Source: JAFGHJ01 sp964525555 (GTDB lineage: Bacteria; Hydrothermota; UBA3072). Taken from it: a stretch of 64,000 bases of DNA. The DNA lies in NCBI GenBank assembly GCA_964525555.1, contig CAZGHN010000008.1, positions 1-64,000 of the forward strand. Direction: 5' to 3'. The notes below the pieces were generated by a model. It was given only the letters and a program-made list of their open reading frames with translations. It did no database searches and was not told the origin of the DNA. Positions 49,000-56,820 of this stretch are shown here, piece after piece. The translations under genes were made by a program, and so were the position numbers. The stretch's first letter is position 1. Every line of letters starts with the position of its first letter.

Positions 49000-51420
49000 A
49001 TGTTTAAAAATTTTATAAATCTTATAGAGAAACGTCCAAAATTATTTTTAATATCAATTCTTTTTCTTATATCGATAATATATTTCTTCCCTCTTTTATC
49101 TACATCAAAGATGATTAACGGTTCTGACTGGCTTTTATCCGGATATACAAATCAACTTTCATGGACAAATTATTTTAAATCACATGGACGATATTTAATG
49201 TGGGATAAATACAATTTTTCAGGTCATCCAACAGTGACATCTTCGGGAGGAGGTATGGTCTACCCTATGAATATATTATATATAATCTTCCCTGTCCATC
49301 TTGGGTTAACTATTTTATATATTATTCATACCTTTCTTGCCGGACTTGGAATGTGGTTATTACTAAAAGAATATAAACTAAATAACTCCGCTGCTTGTTT
49401 GGGAGCAATAGCTTTCATGTTTGCCGGACAATTAATTTCAACAACTCAAGCCGGACATCTCGCGAGAATGAACGGAGCTGTTTTCCTTCCCTTTGCTTTT
49501 TTCTTTCTACACAAAGCCTTAAAAACTCTAAGATTAGGAGATTTCGTAATTTTTGGAGGAATAACAGGACTATTTATGCTTGCAGGTCAAGTACAAGTAA
49601 CTTATTGGGGCATGATAGGTATTACTTCCTATTTCCTGTTTGAACTTTTAAGAAGAATGAAAAAAGATGGAAGAAAAAACACACTTAAAACTGGAGGTTA
49701 CTTTTTAATCGGATTACTTGTTTTATCTTTGATCATTTCAATAAAACTTTTACCTCCCGCTCTCTCCCTTGGAACAGGCGCCAGGGGAGCAACAAGAGGT
49801 TACGTTTATTCTACATCCTGGTCACTACCAACATCTGAGCTTTTTGATCTTTTTATACCTCATTTTTCAGGCATCTTAGGTAACTATTGGGGAGAAAATC
49901 CCTTCAAATTAAACACAATATACCTCGGAATACTACCTTTAATATTAATCGGTTTTTCTTTCCTTTACAAAGAGAAAAGACATTTGGTAAAATTCTTTGC
50001 AACTTTCTCCGCGATAACTCTGCTCTTAGCTCTCGGAAGGAATACACCTGTTTTTAGAATTTATTACTATCTCGTACCAATGGCAAAGAAATTCAGAGCT
50101 CCGGATATGTTCTTTTTCCTAACTACTTTCGGTATTTGCGTTCTATCAGGAATCGGCGCAGAATACCTTTTGACTTTTATAAAGAAAAAAAATGAAAAAG
50201 AAAAGAAAACAGCAAAGACGTATCTTACTGTAACAGCCGGTATAGTTTTTATGTCTGCTTTAATACTAACTATTGGCGACGAAAGTATTTTAAACTGGAT
50301 GAAACACCATTTTGCAGTTAATTTGATTGAACTTATGGATAGAGGAACAATCCAAAATAAAATTTATCTTATGAGCATGAATTTTCCTAATATCAAAAAG
50401 AGCTTATGGATATCCACTATTTTATTTATAATAAATACAGGTTTATTATATTCGTTTTTAGAAAGAAAAATAGATATTAAAATTGTCATTCCTATATTAG
50501 TCCTTATACTTATAGCTGATGTATGGGCTATAGACAAAAAATATCTTTCTTCTGTAAATAGTCCGGAAAAATATTTTGCAGCAGACGGTGTAACAAAATT
50601 GATTAAGCAGGATAAAGGATTATTTCGGGTTTTTCCTTTTTACTATGAAGGAAGAAGCCGAAACGGATACTTACAATATCACGGCATCGAAAACATAGGT
50701 GGCTACGGTCCAAATCCACCAAGCAGATATCAGCATTTTATCGGAGCAGGAAGAAGCGTTATGTTTAATCCGCAAAATCTTATTTTACATCCTCACATGA
50801 TTTCTATGCTAAATGTAAAATACATAATAGGTCCGCGGCTGCCGGAAGACTTATCAAGTTATGATGAAAACGTTAAAAGAAATATTCAGCTAATCCGTGA
50901 ATTTTACTCCAATTTTGAAATTGCCTACCAGGGGATGCAATATCAAGTTCTAAGAAATAAAAATTCTCAGCCCAGGGTTTCTTTGTTTTACGAATATTCT
51001 ATAGTAAGTAGCGCTGAGGAGGCTCTAAATAAAATTCTATCTCCGGATTTTAAAGTCGGAAAAGATTTAATACTGGAAAAAAACGTGCCTTTTCCCCCGA
51101 CAAATGGCAGCGGTTCTGTTGAAATAAGAAAATATGGCACGAATGAAAAAGTTTTCACCGTTAAAACCGACAAACCTGCTTTCCTGATTATAAGAGAAAA
51201 TTTTAATCCTGATTGGGAATGTTATATAGATAACAAAAAAGAAAAAATATATCTGGCTAATTACTTGTTTTACGGAGTTTTTATCCCGGAAGGTGAACAC
51301 TCGATACAATTTGTTTATAACTCCAAACCTTTCATTTTATCCTGTTGGTTAAGCTTTACCGGATTAATGATATTTCTCACGATACTTGGATTTTCTTTAT
51401 ACCCAAGGAAAAGCAGTTAA
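49000..51420 (+). CDS. YfhO-like membrane protein
   Basis: An 806-residue membrane protein with about thirteen transmembrane segments and a large C-terminal extracytoplasmic part (about 540-770), matching YfhO-family GT-C-like proteins involved in glycosylating teichoic-acid or other cell-surface polymers in known relatives. The early GSDWLLSGYTNQLSW and NFSGHPTVTSSGGG loops hold conserved positions. GGGGAGG lies upstream of the ATG, 24 bases after the preceding gene, so it is in the operon with the GT2 and GT-C genes. Substrate in this organism is unknown. Confidence 0.84.
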   Translation: MFKNFINLIEKRPKLFLISILFLISIIYFFPLLSTSKMINGSDWLLSGYTNQLSWTNYFKSHGRYLMWDKYNFSGHPTVTSSGGGMVYPMNILYIIFPVHLGLTILYIIHTFLAGLGMWLLLKEYKLNNSAACLGAIAFMFAGQLISTTQAGHLARMNGAVFLPFAFFFLHKALKTLRLGDFVIFGGITGLFMLAGQVQVTYWGMIGITSYFLFELLRRMKKDGRKNTLKTGGYFLIGLLVLSLIISIKLLPPALSLGTGARGATRGYVYSTSWSLPTSELFDLFIPHFSGILGNYWGENPFKLNTIYLGILPLILIGFSFLYKEKRHLVKFFATFSAITLLLALGRNTPVFRIYYYLVPMAKKFRAPDMFFFLTTFGICVLSGIGAEYLLTFIKKKNEKEKKTAKTYLTVTAGIVFMSALILTIGDESILNWMKHHFAVNLIELMDRGTIQNKIYLMSMNFPNIKKSLWISTILFIINTGLLYSFLERKIDIKIVIPILVLILIADVWAIDKKYLSSVNSPEKYFAADGVTKLIKQDKGLFRVFPFYYEGRSRNGYLQYHGIENIGGYGPNPPSRYQHFIGAGRSVMFNPQNLILHPHMISMLNVKYIIGPRLPEDLSSYDENVKRNIQLIREFYSNFEIAYQGMQYQVLRNKNSQPRVSLFYEYSIVSSAEEALNKILSPDFKVGKDLILEKNVPFPPTNGSGSVEIRKYGTNEKVFTVKTDKPAFLIIRENFNPDWECYIDNKKEKIYLANYLFYGVFIPEGEHSIQFVYNSKPFILSCWLSFTGLMIFLTILGFSLYPRKSS

Positions 51421-51638
51421 AAGTTAGCATTAAGTAGGTACCGGGTCAGAAATCGCTCTCGGCGCACAGCTGACAGCTCACTGCTAAAAAAATATTTGTG
51501 CTATTCGTGTGATTTGTTGTTCCTGTCTGTTTAGGTAGATGTGGTGGTTTTTTAAACAATAAAATTTCTTTGTTGTTTTTCTTTGTGTTCTCTGTGGCTC
51601 CGTGTGATAATCCTTTTTTGGTGATGATGTGTAGTGGA
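51421..51638. repeat. Intergenic mosaic repeats
   Basis: GGTACCGGGTCAG (about 51437), GACAGCTCACTGCTAAA (about 51472-51488), TGTGCTATTCGTGTGAT (about 51496), and TTTGTGTTCTCTGTGGC (about 51582-51598). Convergent gene ends; no gene seen. Confidence 0.7.
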
Positions 51639-53357
51639 TCAATAAATCAAATTCAGTATCCATCCGACGAAAAAGGCGGATGAAATCATTATTATCGAGG
51701 CCTTAAGCGTATCCCACAAACCTAATTCTTTAAAAAGCACAACGAAGGTTGCCACACAAGGGAAATACATTGTAAGAACAACAGAAGCGGTGATTAGCTG
51801 TCCCATTGAAAGCCCTAAAGGAGCCAGCATACCTATTGCCACATCCTTTCGCAAAAACCCTATAAACAACGCAGCTGTTGCTTCTGCCGGTATACCCAAG
51901 ATGTTTGTGAGAAGCCTGCCAAAAATTCTCGACATGAAATCTATAAACCCAAATATATAAAATAAATTTACAATTAAAACACCAATCAGAACAAAGGGCA
52001 GGGCTTCTTTAACAAACCAGCCCACTCGAAGCCAGACTTTCTTCATCAAAACTTTAAAATACGGAATCCTGTACGGCGGGATTTCAGTAAATATCTCCGG
52101 ACTCTCCCCCGAAACGTACCTTGCCATTATTTTACCTATTAAAAGCCATACTAAAAACAATGTAAGAAAAACAGGAGCAATTCCTTTAAACCCATATTTA
52201 CCTAATAACCCGAATATCATGGCAATCTGAGCCATACATGGAACCGAAATTGACATGACAGTCGCAGCTATAAGCCTTTCTCTTCTTGTTTCCATAATCC
52301 TCGTGGCCAGGACACCCGGCACATTGCATCCACAAGCAAGGAACATAGGCACAATACCCATCCCGTGAACACCAATTTGATGCATAAGTCGATCTACAAG
52401 CACCGCAAGACGCGGCAAATATCCCGTATCTTCAAGAATAGAAAGCACAAAATAAAAACTGATAATATAAGGCAAAACAGCAGCTATCGGAATGAACAAA
52501 CCTGTACTCAAAAGTCCGAATGATTGGTAAAAATCTATTTCTCCTTCAATCAATTCTCCTATCAGGATCTTATGTAATATATTCGCATTACCTAAAAAAG
52601 CTGAAAACTTCATTAAGACAGGTTTCCATAAATTTTCGAAAATCGGTTCGAACACAAAACCTATAAGACCCTCTCCTATTAAACGTATGATTGCAAAAGA
52701 CAAAATCAGAACTATGCCTGCGAAAATTAGTCCCAATAAAGGATGAGTAGAAATTTCTTCCAAAATTTGAGGAAAAGTGTGGTGATGATGTTCTATAACC
52801 TGTACTTCTTCGACTACTTTACCAATAAAATTCCAAATATCCTTTTCTTTTATTTTAAATCCTGAAGGTTTCGTCTTTCCGACTTTTTCTCTTAACTCTT
52901 GAACGCCATATCCTGCAATAGCAACAGTTGGTATAACAGGAACTTTCAAAAGTTTGCTTAGATTATTCGAATCTATAGTTATTCCCCTATGTTTTGTCTC
53001 ATCCCAAAAGTTTAAAAGAACTACAACAGGAAACTTAGTCGATAGCAATTGAAGAGTGAGATTAAGATTCCTTTCAAGGTTTGTTGAATCAATTACATTC
53101 ACAATTATTGTTTTTTTCGGATCGCTCTCATCAAGTAACTTCTTAGCCACCTTCTCTGCGGGTGAATCCGGATGAAGAGAATAAGTTCCGGGAACGTCGA
53201 TTACTTCAATATCCTCATTTTCTATTCGCGTCTTACCTCTAAGATACTCAACAGTCGTACCGGGATAATTAGAAGCAATAACCTTCACTCCTGTCAGACG
53301 GGTGAATATTGCACTTTTCCCCACATTGGGATTTCCAAACAATAAAATCCTTTTCAT
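51639..53357 (-). CDS. feoB: Ferrous iron transporter FeoB
   Basis: A 572-residue inner-membrane Fe(II) transporter with an N-terminal G domain. G1 GNPNVGKS at 8-15, switch SNYPGTTVE, G3 DVPGTY and G4 NFWD (NxxD class) are present. Two Gate repeats are visible, including CGCNVPG and CMAQIAM near the membrane cysteines. The linker after the G domain has a run of four histidines (EHHHHTF, about 189-195). It is shorter than the E. coli protein, as in many bacteria. ATGA overlap with feoA. Confidence 0.95.
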   Translation of the reverse strand: MKRILLFGNPNVGKSAIFTRLTGVKVIASNYPGTTVEYLRGKTRIENEDIEVIDVPGTYSLHPDSPAEKVAKKLLDESDPKKTIIVNVIDSTNLERNLNLTLQLLSTKFPVVVLLNFWDETKHRGITIDSNNLSKLLKVPVIPTVAIAGYGVQELREKVGKTKPSGFKIKEKDIWNFIGKVVEEVQVIEHHHHTFPQILEEISTHPLLGLIFAGIVLILSFAIIRLIGEGLIGFVFEPIFENLWKPVLMKFSAFLGNANILHKILIGELIEGEIDFYQSFGLLSTGLFIPIAAVLPYIISFYFVLSILEDTGYLPRLAVLVDRLMHQIGVHGMGIVPMFLACGCNVPGVLATRIMETRRERLIAATVMSISVPCMAQIAMIFGLLGKYGFKGIAPVFLTLFLVWLLIGKIMARYVSGESPEIFTEIPPYRIPYFKVLMKKVWLRVGWFVKEALPFVLIGVLIVNLFYIFGFIDFMSRIFGRLLTNILGIPAEATAALFIGFLRKDVAIGMLAPLGLSMGQLITASVVLTMYFPCVATFVVLFKELGLWDTLKASIIMISSAFFVGWILNLIY

Positions 53358-53650
53358 TTAGAAACCTCTTCAACAAGTATAGAACTCGCCATACCTCTGC
53401 CTACAGCAACCTCACAACTTCCAACCCTAATCACAACAGGACCAAAAAACGGATGCACGGACATTTTCCTTATAATAGATCCCTCTCTTATCCCCATATC
53501 TGATAATCGCCTGCAATAATTTTTCCCTCTACCCCCTCCATGTCTACCCCCTGCATGCCTCCTATCCCTATGTTCAATAACCCTTTCACCTCTTTGAACG
53601 GACTTTACCATAAGAGGCACATTTTTTCTTGCTTCAAGAAGAGATATCAT
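53354..53650 (-). CDS. feoA: FeoA with His/Gly/Arg-rich insertion
   Basis: A 98-residue SH3-like FeoA, the small cytoplasmic partner of FeoB. The second half is typical (CRRLSDMGIREGSIIRKMS, then GPVVIRVGSCEVAVGRGMA). Between strands one and two, residues about 26-44 form an extra loop rich in His, Arg and Gly (HRDRRHAGGRHGGGRGKN) which ordinary FeoA proteins lack. It could bind metal; that is inference. It overlaps the regulator gene by 17 bases and feoB by four. Confidence 0.9.
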   Translation of the reverse strand: MISLLEARKNVPLMVKSVQRGERVIEHRDRRHAGGRHGGGRGKNYCRRLSDMGIREGSIIRKMSVHPFFGPVVIRVGSCEVAVGRGMASSILVEEVSK

Positions 53651-54032
53651 GATTTTCGAAAACCTCTTTAGACTTCAGGTAGGAATTCATTTTCTCGCAT
53701 GTTTCTTCCGATACGACATGCTCTATACCACAGGCATCTTTATCCGCAACATTTTCATTAACGTTCAAAACATTTATCAAAAAGCTTCGTATCAATTTAT
53801 GCTTTTTATAAATAGCTTGCCCTACCTCATTTCCCTTTTCCGTTAGCTCTATATAACCGTATCTTTTATGCTTAATCAGACCTTCATTTTTCAGAGCCTT
53901 TAAAGCATAATTAACACTGGCAAAAGAAACATCCATATGCGAAGCAATATCTTTAACCCTAGCAACTTTCTCCTCTTCGCAAATTTCACATATAGCCTCA
54001 AGATAATCTTCCCTGCTTTTTGTTAACTCCAT
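53634..54032 (-). CDS. DtxR/MntR-family metal-dependent repressor
   Basis: A 132-residue iron- or manganese-sensing repressor. The winged helix (SREDYLEAICEICEEEKVARVKDIASHMDVSFASVNYALKAL, then YGYIELTEKG) and dimerisation helix with the metal residues (HKLIRSFLINVLNV, then the DACGIEHVVSEE segment with C, E and H ligands) fit DtxR/MntR. It lacks the SH3 C-domain; FeoA, the next gene, has that fold. GGAGG places the start at ATG 54032; an in-frame ATG at 54044 lies inside the operator palindrome. It probably represses its own operon. Confidence 0.92.
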   Translation of the reverse strand: MELTKSREDYLEAICEICEEEKVARVKDIASHMDVSFASVNYALKALKNEGLIKHKRYGYIELTEKGNEVGQAIYKKHKLIRSFLINVLNVNENVADKDACGIEHVVSEETCEKMNSYLKSKEVFENHDISS

Positions 54033-54042
54033 TTCCGCCTCC

Positions 54043-54064
54043 ATTGTTAGATATATCTAACAAT
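54043..54064 (-). promoter_or_regulatory. Palindromic operator of the feo operon
   Basis: A perfect 22-bp palindrome, half-site ATTGTTAGATA, overlapping the -10 and start region. It is typical of the TTAG/CTAA-type boxes bound by DtxR/MntR relatives; binding itself is inferred. Confidence 0.85.
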
Positions 54065-54089
54065 ATAAGACAAATATATATTTTGTCAA
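54062..54089 (-). promoter_or_regulatory. Sigma-70 promoter of the feo operon
   Basis: TTGACA (54084-54089) and TATATT (54062-54067), 16 bases apart, minus strand, -10 adjoining the palindrome. Confidence 0.75.
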
Positions 54090-54097
54090 CCCCACCC

Positions 54098-54345
54098 GAT
54101 GGTCCTGCGGACCAGTTAAATGGGTAAATAGTAAAATAGATCCTTCGGATCAGTTGAATTGTCAAATTGTTGAATAGTTGATTTAGGATTTTGGTGTTGG
54201 GATTTAGTTTTGACTTTGGCCTATGGACATTGGACTTTGGACTAAGCTCTAACTTACCACTTAAAACATAACTCCTGAACTTTTGACTGGCACTGCTTCT
54301 AATCCCTTCATGGGTTTCGTGTCTTAGTGTCTTTGTGGCAATTAA
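54098..54345. repeat. Dense mosaic: two hairpins, tail repeats, 100-base element
   Basis: Two covarying hairpins, GGTCC-TGC-GGACC (54101-54113) and GATCC-TTC-GGATC (54139-54151), each followed by a CAGTTRAAT tail; TTTAGGATTTTGGTGTTGGG (from about 54181); the 100-base element (about 54216-54310, ending CTAATCCCTTCATGGG); and TCGTGTCTTAGTGTCTTTG. No coding capacity is seen in this 250-base stretch. After it GCGGC-TGT-GCCGC (54349-54361) can form a small stem. Confidence 0.85.
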
Positions 54346-54369
54346 ACAGCGGCTGTGCCGCGATAGGGT

Positions 54370-54397
54370 TTGACTATTAGCAAAAAAATATTATATT
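54370..54397 (+). promoter_or_regulatory. Sigma-70 promoter
   Basis: TTGACT (54370-54375) and TATATT (54392-54397), 16 bases apart, upstream of the DUF4382 lipoprotein. Confidence 0.72.
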
Positions 54398-54492
54398 GAC
54401 TATGAAGAAACAGGCAAACAATGAAAAATATTTTATTGTTACGGAACTATAAAACAAAAAGAATGGTATTATTGAGTAAAAGGAGGCTTTTG

Positions 54493-55269
54493 ATGAAAAA
54501 ATCAGCATTAGTTGCGTTTATTCTTTTTTTCATTCTCAGTTGCGGAAAAGAAAAAGCCAGTATTATGGTCTGGATTAAAGATGCTCCACCACCCCAAGAT
54601 GTACAACACATATATCTGACAGTATATGGGCTAGCAGTAAAAAGTACAGAAGGCGATACTACAGTATTAGAGGACTATCCTTACACATTTGATGTTATAG
54701 GACTTACCGGTGGATTCTACACATCTCTTACTTATAACATCAAAACCGGCGAAAGTTTTATCGATATCGAACCGGGAGATTATACCGATATAATAATTGG
54801 CTTCGCCAGGAATCACTATTTAGTGAGAGATACTACAGGAGCCTTGATAATTCCCAGCGATCAACCACAAATATATGAACTCAATCATCCCTTCTCTTTA
54901 TCTGCTAACGATAATATTATTTTAGTAATTGATCTTGACGCTTCAAAATCAATTAACTGGGTATCAGTACCATACGAATTTACACCCTCACTTACTATAT
55001 TCGAAAGCACAGCTGCAGGATATATAGGTGGAACGGTAAGAGATTCCTCGGGAACAGCTATAAGACTGGCTCTCTGCGAAGCCGCAAATTCTACGGATAC
55101 TTTAACAACATGGACAAACAGCAACGGCAGATATGTATTCATGCTGCCTGTTGGCACTTATGATATCAGCGCTTCCGCAGAGGGTTATACGATATCTGAT
55201 ACTACGTATGAAGGAATTACAGTAATTTTGAATTCGGTGTTAGACAGTCATAACTTTATACTGGAATAA
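54493..55269 (+). CDS. DUF4382 lipoprotein with carboxypeptidase-like domain
   Basis: A 258-residue lipoprotein. The ATG at 54493 has AGGAGG upstream and gives a signal ending in FILSC; in-frame codons back to 54421 add a basic stretch and no better site. The first domain (to about 175) resembles DUF4382: SIMVWIKDAPPPQDVQHIYLTV, and the SxDIEPGDYTDIIIG type strands. The second (about 180-258) is a carboxypeptidase-regulatory-like beta sandwich: GYIGGTVRDSSGTAI and NSNGRYVFMLPVGTYDISAS. Function unknown; probably cell-surface. It stands alone. Confidence 0.85.
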   Translation: MKKSALVAFILFFILSCGKEKASIMVWIKDAPPPQDVQHIYLTVYGLAVKSTEGDTTVLEDYPYTFDVIGLTGGFYTSLTYNIKTGESFIDIEPGDYTDIIIGFARNHYLVRDTTGALIIPSDQPQIYELNHPFSLSANDNIILVIDLDASKSINWVSVPYEFTPSLTIFESTAAGYIGGTVRDSSGTAIRLALCEAANSTDTLTTWTNSNGRYVFMLPVGTYDISASAEGYTISDTTYEGITVILNSVLDSHNFILE

Positions 55270-55296
55270 ACAAAATATATTAATAAAAACCTAAAA

Positions 55297-55407
55297 AATA
55301 AATGGCCGGGGTGGGCATATGTTATAAATAAAGTTATAACGTAAACAAGGAGGTATATCACATTTATATGTAGTGATATAATTGCCGTCACCCCGGAGTA
55401 ATTTATT
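55297..55407. other. Three-way-junction-like structured element
   Basis: AATAAAT (55297-55303) pairs with ATTTATT (55401-55407), and CCGGGGTG (55306-55313) with CACCCCGG (55389-55396), continued by GGCA/TGCC (55314-55317 / 55383-55386). Inside are two hairpins: GTTATAA (55321-55327)/TTATAAC (55334-55340) and TATATCAC (55354-55361)/GTGATATA (55373-55380). The whole could fold as a long stem closing on two hairpins. It lies 27 bases past the lipoprotein stop, between convergent genes. It could be a structured RNA, a bidirectional terminator or a MITE-like palindrome. No match to a known riboswitch is apparent. Confidence 0.7.
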
Positions 55408-55530
55408 TATATAAAAAATTTAAAAAAGCGCAAGGGGTAAACTTAAACATCTATCAAAAAAGCCAATAAAAACAACGCTTTCAGAGTATCTTTTTTCTTC
55501 TTAAAATAAATTACTACTATCTTTTATATT
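55408..55530. other. AT-rich gap, nothing recognised
   Basis: AT-rich sequence between the structured element and the WG-repeat gene end. I see no gene, and only A/T runs that could act as weak terminators. Confidence 0.4.
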
Positions 55531-56601
55531 TTAAAACGATTCCCAGACTATTTTGCCTTCTTTTTCTATATATGCATATTTATCGGGATTCTGTGATACC
55601 ATTACAAAAGCCAAGCCCTGACGGAAGTCTTCACCGGAGACGAACTCCGCTGCTATTTTAATTTTACCGTTTTTGTCCAGATATCCAATCTTTCCTCCTG
55701 ACTTTACCACTGCCATCCCATCCTGGAAGTTTCCTGCATATTCATAGATAGGTTCAACAAGGGTTTCTCCATTCTTGTCTATAAATCCCCATTTATTGTC
55801 GATACATATTCTTGCCATTCCTTCGGAAAATCGAGGTGCGTCATATTCCATTAGATCATACACAGGCTTTATAATTACTTTTCCACTTTTATCTATGAAT
55901 CCCCACTTGCCATCAATTTGAACTGCTGCAAGCCCCTCCTTAAACGGAAAAGCACTCTCAAATGAAGGATTAATTACAAACTTTCCCTCTTTATTTATAA
56001 AACCCCATTTGGCCTCTTTCCTTACGGGTGCGAGTTCTTCGCTGAAATTACGGGCAGCCTCATAAACCGGATTAATTATAAAATTTCCTTTCTTGTCGAT
56101 AAACCCCCATTTACTATCCTGCGCTATACATGTTATCCCATCTTTAAACAATGATTCATAACTACTGTTAAAATCAAATTTCTTGCTTATTGCTTCATTT
56201 CCTTTTTTATCTATAAAGGTTGTTTTAATAGTTTTCTTTCCATTCTCTTCCACTCTTACCATTACCTGCGCTAATCCCTCCGAAAAATCGGTTGCCCACC
56301 TGTACTGTATTTCAATAATTGTTTTTCCGTTCTTGTCTATATAACCCCAATCACCCTGCTCTCCAACAAGTGCGACTCCATCATTGAAGTAATCAACCTT
56401 TGAAAAAGCAGGCTCAATTATAACCTGTCCCTCCTTGTTCATAAAGCCCTGTTTCCATACCAATATGGATTCTCTCTTAAACTGTTTACGGATTGGATAA
56501 AGAACTTCGTTTTCCCCTGCCAGAGAGACTTCAGGTAAGAAAGAAACCAAGTACATTACAACAAAGATACACACGCACATTTTCTTTTTGTTCCCAAACA
56601 T
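55531..56601 (-). CDS. Exported WG-repeat protein
   Basis: A 356-residue protein with a signal peptide (to about 28) and about eight WG (KWG) repeats, units of 34-50 residues with the core WGFIDKxGxxIIxPxYxxAxxFxEGLAxV. Examples are DWGYIDKNGKTIIEIQY, KWGFIDKKGNFIINPVYE and KWGFINKEGKFVINPSFE. Such proteins are widespread and their role is unknown; the repeats probably form a beta-propeller-like binding surface. AGGAGG precedes the ATG, and a consensus-like promoter lies upstream. It is a single gene. Confidence 0.9.
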   Translation of the reverse strand: MFGNKKKMCVCIFVVMYLVSFLPEVSLAGENEVLYPIRKQFKRESILVWKQGFMNKEGQVIIEPAFSKVDYFNDGVALVGEQGDWGYIDKNGKTIIEIQYRWATDFSEGLAQVMVRVEENGKKTIKTTFIDKKGNEAISKKFDFNSSYESLFKDGITCIAQDSKWGFIDKKGNFIINPVYEAARNFSEELAPVRKEAKWGFINKEGKFVINPSFESAFPFKEGLAAVQIDGKWGFIDKSGKVIIKPVYDLMEYDAPRFSEGMARICIDNKWGFIDKNGETLVEPIYEYAGNFQDGMAVVKSGGKIGYLDKNGKIKIAAEFVSGEDFRQGLAFVMVSQNPDKYAYIEKEGKIVWESF

Positions 56602-56622
56602 TAAAACCTCCTTTTTTTAAAC

Positions 56623-56651
56623 AGTATAGAAAAAAATAAAAAATTTGTCAA
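56623..56651 (-). promoter_or_regulatory. Sigma-70 promoter of the WG-repeat gene
   Basis: TTGACA (56646-56651) and TATACT (56623-56628), 17 bases apart, minus strand. Confidence 0.78.
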
Positions 56652-56820
56652 GGATAAGTTTATTCCACTAAGACACAAAGTCACGAAGCCACCTAACACA
56701 ACCCTTTTTTTCACGTGTAGGACTTGTAGAAATTGTAGTTTTTTGTTTTTTTTACTAATGACTGGCGACTAGTGACTAATGACTGGTTGATTATTCAACT
56801 GATCCGAAGGATCTATATTA
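56652..56820. repeat. Mosaic repeats with covarying hairpin
   Basis: CCACTAAGACACAAAGTCAC (about 56668), ACTAATGACTGGCGACTAG and a TGACTAATGACTGG phrase (about 56755-56785), then TTATTCAACT and the hairpin GATCC-GAA-GGATC (56801-56813), ending at the gene stop. Confidence 0.75.

Noticed and set aside
55346..55373. AAGGAGG followed by ATG TAG as a mini gene in the structured element
   Set aside because: It codes only for start-stop, with poor spacing; I treat it as part of the folded element.
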